Shown: positions 1-6,323, counted from the first letter of the stretch. The stretch is 6,443 nucleotides of DNA from Thermodesulfobacteriaceae bacterium (GCA_012961845.1 DTYO01000160.1:1-6443); one strand, 5' to 3'. Numbers and translations: made by a program. Notes: generated by a model not told the origin, from the sequence alone.

Positions 1-161
1 GGTAAGTGTCTCACTTACATTGACACAGAGGGGGTCATGTGGCAAAATTTTCCAGGCTGCTCATGTAGCTATTCCGCCTACTATTCGCGAGATATAATTT
101 TGGTTTCATTAATTGGGATTTGTAGTGCCAAGAGATTTCTATGCACCTTTATCGTACTGTT
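1..161. other. AT-rich non-coding stretch at the window edge, no gene supported
   Basis: This stretch lies downstream of the broken nucleotidyltransferase. On the plus strand one frame stays open from the window edge for about 50 codons, but it looks like nothing I know and its composition is not coding-like, so I do not call it. No hairpin followed by a T run marks a terminator after the minus-strand gene cluster. The only structure is the hairpin at positions 2-18, listed separately. Confidence 0.5.
2..18. repeat. Perfect 7-bp inverted repeat at the window edge
   Basis: GTAAGTG and CACTTAC are exact reverse complements separated by TCT. A second, mutually exclusive pairing joins GTGTC (6-10) to GACAC (22-26). 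It could be the end of a mobile element or a regulatory hairpin; the sequence to the left of the window is needed to decide. Confidence 0.55.
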
Positions 162-495
162 TTAAAAGGAATTTAATTTTTGAACTGCCAAAGATGAGTC
201 AAAGGTTATTACCGAATCCGCCCTGTTCAGCCAGAGCAGATTCATCCTGTCTGTACCCAGACACTTTGTGAACAAACCGTAGAGAAGATAATAGTCATCC
301 CAAGAAAAACACCTGTCAGTAAAAAAGGCGAAATCGATATCTGAATCCGGCCCTGACCGACCTTCCGCCCTGGATCCGAAGAGATGCAGCAGGAGGACTC
401 TCGGATTTTTTTTACATCTACACTACCTTTTCTACCGCCTCATCCGTGAGGCCGGAAAGAGTACGGGTGTTCTTCCATTTTTCACGGACAGCCAT
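162..495 (-). pseudogene. MNT-type minimal nucleotidyltransferase, frameshifted
   Basis: An ATG at 495 opens a frame of 25 codons (MAVREKWKNTRTLSGLTDEA...) that ends at TAG 420-418. Dropping one base there (T420) continues the reading as RCKKNPRVLLLHLFGSRAEG and on to a TAA at 164-162, giving about 110 residues in total. That second part carries the DNA polymerase beta-fold signature GSRAEG-RSGPDSDID at 377-333, where the Gly-Ser and the two Asp of DSDID bind NTP and metal. The family transfers nucleotides to protein or RNA and, as MntA, serves as antitoxin to HEPN toxins. The downstream frame has no ATG, GTG or TTG before the GS motif, and TAG blocks it upstream, so the gene looks inactivated. 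The usual third acid (family pattern vDlv) seems to be Asn in RMNLLWLNRA. It starts 18 bases after the PIN-aminotransferase stop, with AGGA close before the ATG. No HEPN partner is visible. A sequencing error is possible. Confidence 0.75.
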
Positions 496-513
496 AAATC
501 CTATTGCTGCTGC

Positions 514-2097
514 TTATCTGCATTTCAATGCACCAACTATGAACTCTATTTCTTCATCCCTGAGATAAGGATGCATGGGAAGGCTGAAAATTCTTTGGGA
601 TATCTGTTCGGAAACAGGGAAATCCTCTCTGCTGTAACCCAGCTTGGAAAACGCCCCCTGGAGGTGGAGCGGAAGCGGATAATAGATTGCAGTAGGTACT
701 CCCGCTGCCTTCAGACGCGTTTGCATTGCTGAACGTTCCTCCGGACCTTCGGCCAGCACAGAGTACTGGGCCCACGCACTTACCATATCCTCAGGGACAT
801 GCGGCACCCTGACACGATCTTTCAAGCCTTCAGAATAAAGTTCCGCAATACGCTGCCGGACCCTGATCTCTTCCGGAAAAACAGACAGCTTGGGCAGCAG
901 GACAGCCGCCTGCATGGTATCGAGACGTGCATTGAGGCCGATGCGGACATTTTCATATTTGTCTGTGCCTTTCCCGTGTATCCTTATCGAGTTGAGTTTT
1001 GCAGCAAGCTCGCGGTCATCTGTAAAAACCGCTCCGCCGTCTCCATAGCACCCCAGCGGTTTGGCTGGAAAAAAACTTGTGGCAGCGGCGTGGCCCAGGG
1101 AGCCGGCTTTTCTCCCCTTGTATGATGCTCCAAAGCTCTGGGCAGCGTCTTCCAGCACCAGCAGACCTTCTGCCTGAGCAATCTCCATGATTGCATCGTA
1201 ATCTGCCGGCAGACCGAACAGATCCACCGGTATGATCACCCTCGGGGTCAGGCTGCCTTCCCGCTTTACAAGGTCGATTATCCTCCGGAGTTCAAATGGA
1301 TCAATATTATATGTGTCCGGGTCTATATCTACAAAAACAGGTGTTGCACCAATGAGGCTGATCACCTCGGCGGTAGCAATAAAGGTGAACGGCGTGGTAA
1401 AAACCGCATCCCCCGGGCCCACGTTCCATGCCATGAGAGGCATGAGCAGGGCATCGGTACCGGATGAGCAGCCGACCGCGTATTTTACCCCTGCAAAATC
1501 TGAAAGCCTTTCTTCTAGCTCCCGGATTTCAGGCCCCATGATATACCGTCCATGATGGAGCACTTTATGGATATTCTCTTCAAGTTCAGGCCGGAGGTCT
1601 TCCTGCTGCCGGGCAAGATCAATGAAACTGAGCTTTCCGCCCCGGGACAGTTGCTCACAATACTGCTCAGGGCTGATGGTCTTCTCAGGATACGCATCAA
1701 GCATTTTCCTGTCCCTTGTAAGGATCTTCATGCTGTCTTCCGGAAAGCGGTCCACTGCCCTGATGAGTTGTTCATATTCAGGGTCATCGGCATGAAACAC
1801 ATGTCCTTCCCCAGACAATGCTGCAAGCCAGCTCACCTCCCTGGCAAACCTTTCCAGCAGATGCCCGGCCTTTTTAAGAGCGGCCGGCGTTGAAGCCGTC
1901 CTTTCCTGCACACGCCCCAGTCGCAGCAGTTCGGAAGCCAGCGTATACTGCATGTTCTGAACAGATCCTACATACAGCCACGGGACGAGTCCCTCGGATT
2001 TAATCTTTTCAAGGGCATCAAGAGCCGCATGGCAATATGGCTCCCTCTTGGCGCAGATATCCACAACTGTGTTCACATCAAACAGAAAATGTCTCAC
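514..2097 (-). CDS. wbpE: PIN-like domain fused to a WbpE-type UDP-sugar aminotransferase
   Basis: The C-terminal part, residues about 157-527, is a full-length DegT/DnrJ/EryC1/StrS PLP aminotransferase. It begins FIDLARQQ, as such enzymes normally do. It has CSSGTDAL (210-217) for phosphate binding, LEDAAQSFGASY (315-326) with Asp317, and the PLP-lysine motif FFPAKPLGCYGDGGA with Lys346. It closely resembles Pseudomonas WbpE as I remember it, which aminates UDP-2-acetamido-3-keto-glucuronate in the cytoplasm, on the way to UDP-ManNAc3NAcA-type O-antigen sugars. The exact substrate is inferred. Residues 1-150 are extra: FLFDVNTVVDI resembles a PIN_3/VapC first strand (Asp7), and KILTRDRKML...TISPEQYCEQL resembles the PIN C-terminus. 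The usual second acid, in a motif like SSVTxxE, seems to be Gln (GSVQNMQ), so nuclease activity is uncertain. The start is GTG at 2097, inside a GTGA overlap with an upstream frame and 9 bases after AGGA. I am sure of the aminotransferase, fairly sure of the PIN fold. Confidence 0.93.
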   Translation of the reverse strand: MRHFLFDVNTVVDICAKREPYCHAALDALEKIKSEGLVPWLYVGSVQNMQYTLASELLRLGRVQERTASTPAALKKAGHLLERFAREVSWLAALSGEGHVFHADDPEYEQLIRAVDRFPEDSMKILTRDRKMLDAYPEKTISPEQYCEQLSRGGKLSFIDLARQQEDLRPELEENIHKVLHHGRYIMGPEIRELEERLSDFAGVKYAVGCSSGTDALLMPLMAWNVGPGDAVFTTPFTFIATAEVISLIGATPVFVDIDPDTYNIDPFELRRIIDLVKREGSLTPRVIIPVDLFGLPADYDAIMEIAQAEGLLVLEDAAQSFGASYKGRKAGSLGHAAATSFFPAKPLGCYGDGGAVFTDDRELAAKLNSIRIHGKGTDKYENVRIGLNARLDTMQAAVLLPKLSVFPEEIRVRQRIAELYSEGLKDRVRVPHVPEDMVSAWAQYSVLAEGPEERSAMQTRLKAAGVPTAIYYPLPLHLQGAFSKLGYSREDFPVSEQISQRIFSLPMHPYLRDEEIEFIVGALKCR

Positions 2098-2273
2098 ATC
2101 GTACGTTCCTGATCACTGGGCAGACAAGCTCTAAGGTCGAAAACCTCCATTCGTTCCCGCTATTTCTGCGTCAGTTCCATGTCTTGTTCATGTGCTGGAG
2201 ATGCACTCGGTATGGCCGCCAGATCGTCGATCAGTATCTGTATATGTATACATCTTATTTTCCTTACCTCCAT
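2094..2273 (-). pseudogene. Antitoxin-sized small gene interrupted by an in-frame TAG
   Basis: From ATG 2273 one frame runs 60 codons. The first 37 codons contain IRCIHIQILIDDLAAIPSAS and end ...DMELTQK. A TAG follows at 2162-2160, then the same frame continues RERMEVFDLRACLPSDQERT to ATG TGA at 2099-2094. The final TGA overlaps the GTG start of the PIN-aminotransferase gene (GTGA). GAGG lies 4 bases before the ATG. A small, charged, probably helical protein directly upstream of, and coupled to, a PIN protein is the usual layout for a VapB-type antitoxin. I do not recognise the sequence, so antitoxin is inferred from position and size only. The part after the TAG has its own ATG at 2150 and could be made alone as an 18-residue leader peptide. 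Decay, a short leader peptide and chance are all possible. Confidence 0.4.
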
Positions 2274-2358
2274 CCAGCCTCAGGTCTCCGGCTTCGATCA
2301 CGTCTTCAGGTACCTCACTCCTTACACCAAAATGCTCCTTCTTGAAACGGAGCGGCAT
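2188..2358 (-). CDS. Unassigned small ORF, possibly a remnant
   Basis: An ATG at 2358 opens a 56-codon frame beginning MPLRFKKEHFGVRSEVPEDV, then IEAGDLRLDGGKENK, ending at TGA 2190-2188. The first 33 or so residues have a protein-like look (charged, helix-compatible). The tail after KENKMYTYTD is poor and overlaps the neighbouring 60-codon frame, so a frameshift near 2265 joining the two is conceivable. A TTG at 2379 would extend it by seven residues. I see no clear ribosome binding site and recognise no family. It is either a small hypothetical gene or the fossil 5' part of the antitoxin-like gene. Confidence 0.25.
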   Translation of the reverse strand: MPLRFKKEHFGVRSEVPEDVIEAGDLRLDGGKENKMYTYTDTDRRSGGHTECISST

Positions 2359-2568
2359 GGAAAATTTTAACCCGGACAATTCAGCTCACAAGTTTACCGA
2401 AAATGTAAAGCGGAGGGGACTCAGACGTACTATGGTACTTCAAGCCTCTGACAATGCAGTAGATTTGGTAAAATCGCACTCCCTCTTGCGGCTTCAAATG
2501 CAGAACACCTTTTTCGTTGAATTCGCCACACTTTTTGGGTAGACTTCTCGATTCACTATATTTCATGC
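2359..2568. other. Spacer between the IS left end and the broken ORFs, no gene supported
   Basis: About 210 bases hold no gene I can support. A minus-strand frame is open here (2590-2381) with fragments such as EFNEKGVLHLKPQEG. It runs across the IS end, has no ribosome binding site and resembles no family I know. If the polysaccharide operon was continuous before the insertion, this is where the far end of a broken gene should lie, but nothing here continues the 34-codon ORF on the other side. Confidence 0.4.
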
Positions 2569-2578
2569 CTGAAGTTTC
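2569..2578 (+). repeat. Left terminal inverted repeat of the IS element
   Basis: CTGAAGTTTC here is the exact reverse complement of GAAACTTCAG at 3846-3855, 10 bases after the transposase stop codon. The match does not extend usefully beyond 10 bases on either side, so the outer boundary is uncertain by a few bases. Confidence 0.7.
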
Positions 2579-2673
2579 TCGTTTTTTCACCGGCTCGGCC
2601 GTAATGATCCAAAATATCAGCAGATGTGGCTGGGAAAAAATTTCTATAAAATCAGCAAGATAGTGTTTTTGGG

Positions 2674-2690
2674 TTCGACAACTTGTTGAA
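2674..2690. repeat. Short hairpin in the IS leader
   Basis: TTCGACAA and TTGTTGAA form an 8-bp stem with one G-T pair around a single C. It lies within the untranslated left part of the IS, about 140 bases before the transposase start. IS elements often carry a hairpin in this place that limits read-through from outside promoters; that role is inferred here. Confidence 0.35.
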
Positions 2691-3149
2691 ATTATTGAAT
2701 GTTTTTGAGCCCATTTTTTGTTGGAATCGGTGTTTTCTTAACAAATACAGCATGTTAATAATGAAAACGAGGCCCCATCATGTTATATTGTAATCGCAAA
2801 AAAAACAAACATATTCAGTAACCTCGTATGCGTATACTACACTCATTGATCAGTGAACTCAAAGAAGAATTTGCATGGTCCAGAAAAGGGAAGAAACGCG
2901 GCACATGGTTTACATACACCATCCCTGCCATCATACTGCCCTTTGCCTCATCCAGAACATCAAATCTTCTCCGGGCTCTTGAAACACTCTTCGGGTTTAG
3001 CGGTATCAAGAAAAACGATACTACACCTTCATGGCCTCACCCAAAATCCCTCTGTTTGACCTGCCTAAGGCAAAGAAAAAAAGAGGGCCGGGCCGTCCCA
3101 GGAAATACGGCAGCAAGCTTGGCACCAATCTCGGCGCTCGGCTCGCTCC

Positions 3150-3312
3150 TCAGAATTGTCCTGTCCTATGGATTGGTATTGCAAGGATAAATATATCGCA
3201 GGGAACCTGCAAGGAATAAACAAAATATTGAAAAAAATAACTCTGTAAAGTTAATTGGTTGAGTCGGGAATAATAGTTGTCGCTGACCGGGAATTATAAT
3301 TGTCGTTGAACA
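3150..3312. other. Non-coding insert within the transposase remnant
   Basis: The transposase sense breaks off after GARLAP and resumes at ESAQEYTINL in the same frame number, so about 160 alien bases (a multiple of three) lie between. They contain six or more stop codons in the transposase frame, are AT-rich, and hold the 23-bp tandem repeat. GAATTGT (3153-3159) and ACAATTC (3310-3316) could be short terminal inverted repeats of a 164-bp MITE-like element, but ACAATT also pairs with nearby AATTGT (3298-3303), so this may be chance. No target duplication is seen. Confidence 0.45.
3265..3310. repeat. Two tandem 23-bp repeats
   Basis: CGGGAATAATAGTTGTCGCT(GAC) at 3265-3287 is followed directly by CGGGAATTATAATTGTCGTT(GAA) at 3288-3310; 19 of 23 positions agree. 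Adjacent copies with a spacing of about two helical turns resemble the multiple transposase-binding repeats at the ends of IS21- or Tn7-like elements, so this may be the abandoned end of such an element. Only two copies are present, so it is not a CRISPR array. Confidence 0.6.
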
Positions 3313-3845
3313 ATTCGGGAGTCGGCACAGGAATATACGATCAATCTCTATGGGCGGAAGCGTTCAGTTCTTGCTCATGACCAGGTTGTCATGCTTAAGA
3401 CACTGCAAAGTCCGGTTCTGGTAGTGTGGATTTATCGCAAGGCCCAGTGGGTTGTCCTGTTCTCCACCGACCTGACCCTGTCCGTTGCTGAGATTATCGA
3501 ATACTACGGTGCCCGCTGGAAGATAGAGGTATGTTTCAAAGAGCTGAAGCAGGATATGGGCAGCGCCGCAACCCAGACCAGGAATCCTGTAGCGGCAACG
3601 AATCACCTAGACTTCCGCATGATGGCTACTTCACTTGCCTTGATTACGCCTGCCGCCTGGAAAAAACTCCAGGGCGGAGGCATGCAGTCAATGGTCGCGG
3701 CCATTTTGCCTTCTCGGATATTCGAAGGCTGGTTGCAAAAGCAGCCTTGGATGACAATTTTGCAAAACTTTGCCCGCCACCTGGTAAATCGGCAGCTAAT
3801 TCCATCGTAGCAGCATTACTACGGCTGGCAGCATGAAATAATTAG

Positions 3846-3855
3846 GAAACTTCAG
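3846..3855 (+). repeat. Right terminal inverted repeat of the IS element
   Basis: GAAACTTCAG pairs exactly with CTGAAGTTTC at 2569-2578. It starts ten bases after the transposase stop codon, the short distance usual for IS elements. Confidence 0.7.
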
Positions 3856-3879
3856 TTTAATGTAACATATGGTAATTTC

Positions 3880-3891
3880 TGCTAATTAGCA
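3880..3891. repeat. Perfect 12-bp palindrome next to the end of the operon
   Basis: TGCTAATTAGCA is its own reverse complement. It begins one base beyond the stop codon of the 34-codon ORF on the minus strand and lies 25 bases outside the IS right end. It has no T run after it on the minus strand, so it is not a convincing terminator; a protein binding site or chance is equally possible. Confidence 0.35.
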
Positions 3892-3892
3892 T

Positions 3893-3997
3893 CTATTCGG
3901 CTTTTGAAGCGAATAATCTGGGTTTAAGCTTGCCCCAGTCATAAGCCGCTTTCCACTGCATAATGCCGCCTTTCTGTCTGTAAGCCTGTGAACTCAT
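3893..3997 (-). CDS. 34-codon coupled ORF, probably the stump of a lost gene
   Basis: The ATG at 3997 overlaps the TGA of the preceding glycosyltransferase (ATGA), exactly as at the other junctions of this operon, so it is probably translated. The product begins MSSQAYRQKGGIMQWKAAYD and continues WGKLKPRLFASKAE to TAG at 3895-3893. It is basic and aromatic-rich, without a membrane segment or a motif I know. Beyond the stop the sequence turns AT-rich, and 37 bases further lies the IS right end. Operon order suggests that a longer polysaccharide gene once began here and lost its remainder by the IS insertion or a linked deletion. A genuine small protein that ends the operon is the alternative. 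Confidence 0.5.
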   Translation of the reverse strand: MSSQAYRQKGGIMQWKAAYDWGKLKPRLFASKAE

Positions 3998-5151
3998 TCG
4001 GCCTGTTTCGCCATCACTCTATTCAGCACACGTTTATACTGATTCCCGATTTTTTCCAGATCAAAATCGTCCGCTCTTTCAAGGGCCCGCCTACTGTAAT
4101 GAGCTCTGAGGGATTCGTCTTCCAGAAGCCTCTCAACTGCTGCAGCCAGGGAGTCAGGATCCTCCACCGGCACCAGAAGACCGTATTCATCGTCACCTAA
4201 TATCTCTCGGGGACCGGTAGGACAGTCGGCACCCACCACCGGACAGCCCATGGCAAGGGCCTCTACAAGGACCATAGGAAACCCCTCGTACCTCGACGGC
4301 AAAACCACGATTTCAGCCCGGTTCATAAGGGCTGCGACATTTTCCTGCCATCCAGCGAATATTACAGATCTTTCAAGATCATATTCCTTGACCATATCTT
4401 CTATTTTTCTTCTGTCTTCTCCCTCTCCCACAAGCACCAGGGCAAGCCCGGGATGACGCTTGCTGACTTTTCGAAATGCCTCCAGCAGGACATCCTGCGC
4501 CTTGGCGGCTAATCGCAGCCGGCCGACATGGAGCAAAAAACGCTCCGGCAGCTCAAAGAGAGGAGGATCTGCAGAGTAAGTTGAAAAAAATCTCCCATCG
4601 ATGGGGTTGTATATGACCGTCACCGCATCCGGTCTCAGGCAATAATCCCTCAGCAGTACATCCTTTATGCCTCGCGAAACGGAGATGACGTGATGTGCCT
4701 TCCTGTACAGAATGCGTGAAGCAGAAAAAATGATTTTACCCAGCACCCCCTTGCTTCCATATTGTCTGCGGGGCTCTATGTGTTGTGAAATCACCACCTT
4801 ATAGGGAATGATGCGACTTGCAAATATGTTGATAATATTGGCCTGCTCCAGGATACTGAGCACAACATCCGCACGGTATCTCCTGACAAGACGAACCAGG
4901 GACAGGATATGCAGAGGGATCCTAAGGATATGCGCCGTTAATCCGCCAAGAGAACCTGACAACGCCTCTACACGTACATTTCCAGGGACTGGATAGGTAC
5001 GCCTGTTTTCTACAAGGACGAGAACAATATCGAAATGTTTTTCAAGAAAAGAGAGGAGATTTGAGGCCACCCGTTCGGCCCCTCCGCCTGTAAATGCAGG
5101 AATGAACAGCATCAAGGAAGGTTTATGATTGCGAGGTGCTCCATCTGTCAT
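3994..5151 (-). CDS. GT4-family glycosyltransferase
   Basis: A retaining GT-B glycosyltransferase of 385 residues, normal for the family, that transfers a sugar from a nucleotide donor to a growing lipid-linked oligosaccharide in the cytoplasm. Seen in the sequence: N-terminal acceptor-domain loop FIPAFTGGGAERVASNLL (16-33), ISQHIEPRRQYG (121-132), HVGRL (208-212) followed by AKAQD where relatives usually have KGQD or KNQD, GEGEDRRKIE (242-251), and the EX7E motif SRYEGFPMVLVEALAMG (286-302) with Glu289 and Glu297. DCPTGPREIL (309-318) is typical of the branch that includes PglJ/PglH-like and amylovoran transferases, several of which handle GalNAc or Gal; the actual sugar cannot be told. A GTG or ATG further up (5226) would add 25 residues, but these overlap the previous gene. 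The ATG at 5151 forms an ATGA overlap with that gene and has AGGG seven bases before it, so I chose it. Confidence 0.93.
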   Translation of the reverse strand: MTDGAPRNHKPSLMLFIPAFTGGGAERVASNLLSFLEKHFDIVLVLVENRRTYPVPGNVRVEALSGSLGGLTAHILRIPLHILSLVRLVRRYRADVVLSILEQANIINIFASRIIPYKVVISQHIEPRRQYGSKGVLGKIIFSASRILYRKAHHVISVSRGIKDVLLRDYCLRPDAVTVIYNPIDGRFFSTYSADPPLFELPERFLLHVGRLRLAAKAQDVLLEAFRKVSKRHPGLALVLVGEGEDRRKIEDMVKEYDLERSVIFAGWQENVAALMNRAEIVVLPSRYEGFPMVLVEALAMGCPVVGADCPTGPREILGDDEYGLLVPVEDPDSLAAAVERLLEDESLRAHYSRRALERADDFDLEKIGNQYKRVLNRVMAKQAE

Positions 5152-6323
5152 CGTACAGCCCTGAAATACAGTTCCCTGTACCGCTCTGCGGTCTCGGCCC
5201 AGGTCAGTTCGTTTTCGACCATCCACTTCCTTCCAGCAGTTCCGGCAGCCCTCAGATCCTTCTCTCCCGCCAGTATGGATGTCAGTATATCAGCAAGTAT
5301 TGTTTCATTACCAGGCGGAAACAGCCAGCCTGTCCGCCCGTTCTGCACCAGTTCCCTGGTGCCGGGAATATCTGTAGCCACCACCGGCATGGCTGCGGCC
5401 ATGGCCTCAAGCACCACGCTCGGGCGGCCCTCCCGGTAGCTGGGGAGAACAAGAACATCATGCTCTGCCATCAGTTCGGGCATACCGTCAGGGACAATTG
5501 CCCCTGAAAAAGTCACGTTCGGTCCAATTCCCAGAGAAACAGCCATGGCTTCGAGTCTTGTCCGCTCAGGACCGTCTCCCACTATACCGAGATGCCAATT
5601 CTCCGTGCTTTCCGTGCCGGCAAAGGCTTTCAGCAAACAATCCACGCCCTTCAACTCTATCAGGCTTCCCGCAAAAAGAAATTTCACTTTCTTCCCGGGA
5701 GCAAAGCTGCGCCTGACACTAAAAAACGATTCGGATACCCCGTTTGGAATAAAGAAAACCTTGTCCTCCATAAGGCCAAACCTGGACACGGTTTCTGAAA
5801 CAATTGCTCTGCTTACCCCGGCAAGAAATCTGGACCCGCTGACAGCTCTTCCATGCAACCAGCCATACGGTCCGCCGCCCATCCCTTTGTGGTGATCGGT
5901 ACCGTGCAGGGTAGTGATGACAGGCAGGCGATGCAAATGGCGGGTAAGGGCTGCTGCCGCACCACAGATTGACCAGTGGGCATGTATGACATCGTAGTCC
6001 CCGGCCATGCGTAACAGGCAGACGGCCATACCTGACAGAAACAGTGGAACAAGGGCTATCAGCCAGGGAGACCTGTCAAGAGCAGCAGGTATTCCCCCTG
6101 TCCGGCTGGAAAACCGCTGCAATGACCAGGGAGCATACCTGTAGCGGTATACCCTGTAATCTCCGGGCCATAAAACAGGTTTTGTACCCGCTGGTGTCAA
6201 CACGGCGCATGAAAGACCCAGTTTTTTCTCAGCCCTGACGAGTTTGTGTATGAACGGACCGGAAATATCTGAAGGATTTGAGGGAAATGATGTGGCAATA
6301 TGTAAAACACGCGGAAGAATCAT
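5148..6323 (-). CDS. GT4-family glycosyltransferase
   Basis: A 391-residue GT-B glycosyltransferase with both halves present. The N-terminal half (Glyco_transf_4 type) starts ILPRVLHIATSFPSNPSDISG and has a hydrophobic stretch at 87-105, probably for membrane association, then DVIHAHWS (111-118) and TLHGTDHH (138-145). The C-terminal donor domain has FAGSLIELKGVDCLLKAF (217-234) with the donor-binding Lys225, GDGPERTRLE (249-258) and the EX7E motif PSYREGRPSVVLEAMA (294-309) with Glu298 and Glu306. Domains of this make-up extend exopolysaccharide or O-antigen repeat units; donor and acceptor are not predictable. The ATG at 6323 overlaps the stop of the preceding membrane protein (ATGA), and the gene ends in an ATGA overlap with the next transferase. 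It has no clear Shine-Dalgarno sequence of its own, so coupling probably matters for its expression. Confidence 0.93.
   Translation of the reverse strand: MILPRVLHIATSFPSNPSDISGPFIHKLVRAEKKLGLSCAVLTPAGTKPVLWPGDYRVYRYRYAPWSLQRFSSRTGGIPAALDRSPWLIALVPLFLSGMAVCLLRMAGDYDVIHAHWSICGAAAALTRHLHRLPVITTLHGTDHHKGMGGGPYGWLHGRAVSGSRFLAGVSRAIVSETVSRFGLMEDKVFFIPNGVSESFFSVRRSFAPGKKVKFLFAGSLIELKGVDCLLKAFAGTESTENWHLGIVGDGPERTRLEAMAVSLGIGPNVTFSGAIVPDGMPELMAEHDVLVLPSYREGRPSVVLEAMAAAMPVVATDIPGTRELVQNGRTGWLFPPGNETILADILTSILAGEKDLRAAGTAGRKWMVENELTWAETAERYRELYFRAVR

Larger units (their letters stand above)
2828..3836 (+). pseudogene. IS4-family DDE transposase, internally deleted and frameshifted
   Basis: The N-terminal frame starts at ATG 2828 (MRILHSLISELKEEF...) and reads well to FGFSGIKK. 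It shifts frame at the A run 3011-3015 and continues as KRYYTFMASPKIP. This joins directly to LFDLPKAKKKRGPGRPRKYG, which in intact relatives, as I remember them, lies some 150 residues further on, so the part holding the first two catalytic Asp is gone. After KLGTNLGARLAP the coding sense is lost until 3313, where ESAQEYTINLYGRKR resumes. The C-terminal part has the IS4 YREK signature in full (YGARWKIEVCFKELK: Tyr-2-Arg-3-Glu-6-Lys), including the catalytic Glu. A second frameshift near 3640 leads to YACRLEKTPGRRHAVNGRGH and the true stop at 3834-3836, with ten bases left to the right inverted repeat. Inactive without doubt; the subfamily is not certain. Confidence 0.88.
2569..3855 (+). mobile_element. 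Degenerate IS4-family insertion sequence
   Basis: The element is bounded by perfect 10-bp inverted repeats at 2569-2578 and 3846-3855, and it contains one transposase gene on the plus strand, opposite to the surrounding polysaccharide genes. The transposase has lost its central catalytic region and has two frameshifts, so the element cannot move by itself. No target-site duplication is visible: the flanks read ...TTTCATGC on the left and TTTAATG... on the right. This suggests either decay or rearrangement after insertion. About 250 AT-rich bases separate the left repeat from the transposase start and hold only a hairpin at 2674-2690. The remaining 1287 bp includes an internal insert of about 160 bp, so the intact element would have been a few hundred bases longer. 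Confidence 0.8.

Noticed and set aside
405..413. Programmed frameshifting on the run of eight A in the nucleotidyltransferase gene
   Set aside because: The TAG at 420-418 comes before the A run in the starting frame, so slippage there cannot rescue translation.
1232..1893. Plus-strand open frames of about 110 codons opposite the aminotransferase
   Set aside because: They are antisense to a well-supported protein, show no known motif and are the usual shadow of its codon pattern.
2160..2162. TAG read as pyrrolysine in the small upstream frame
   Set aside because: Nothing near it suggests it, and simple decay or separate short ORFs explain it more easily.
2381..2590. 69-codon minus-strand ORF near the IS left end
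   Set aside because: It crosses the inverted repeat, has no ribosome binding site and no recognisable family.
2700..2827. Sigma-70 promoter for the transposase
   Set aside because: TATATT-like boxes occur in this AT-rich leader, but none has a good -35 box at the right distance.
3265..3310. CRISPR array
   Set aside because: There are only two copies, directly adjacent and without spacers.
5152..5226. Longer N-terminus for the second GT4 transferase
   Set aside because: The extra 25 residues overlap the previous gene and precede the normal start of the fold; the ATGA overlap at 5151 is a better start.
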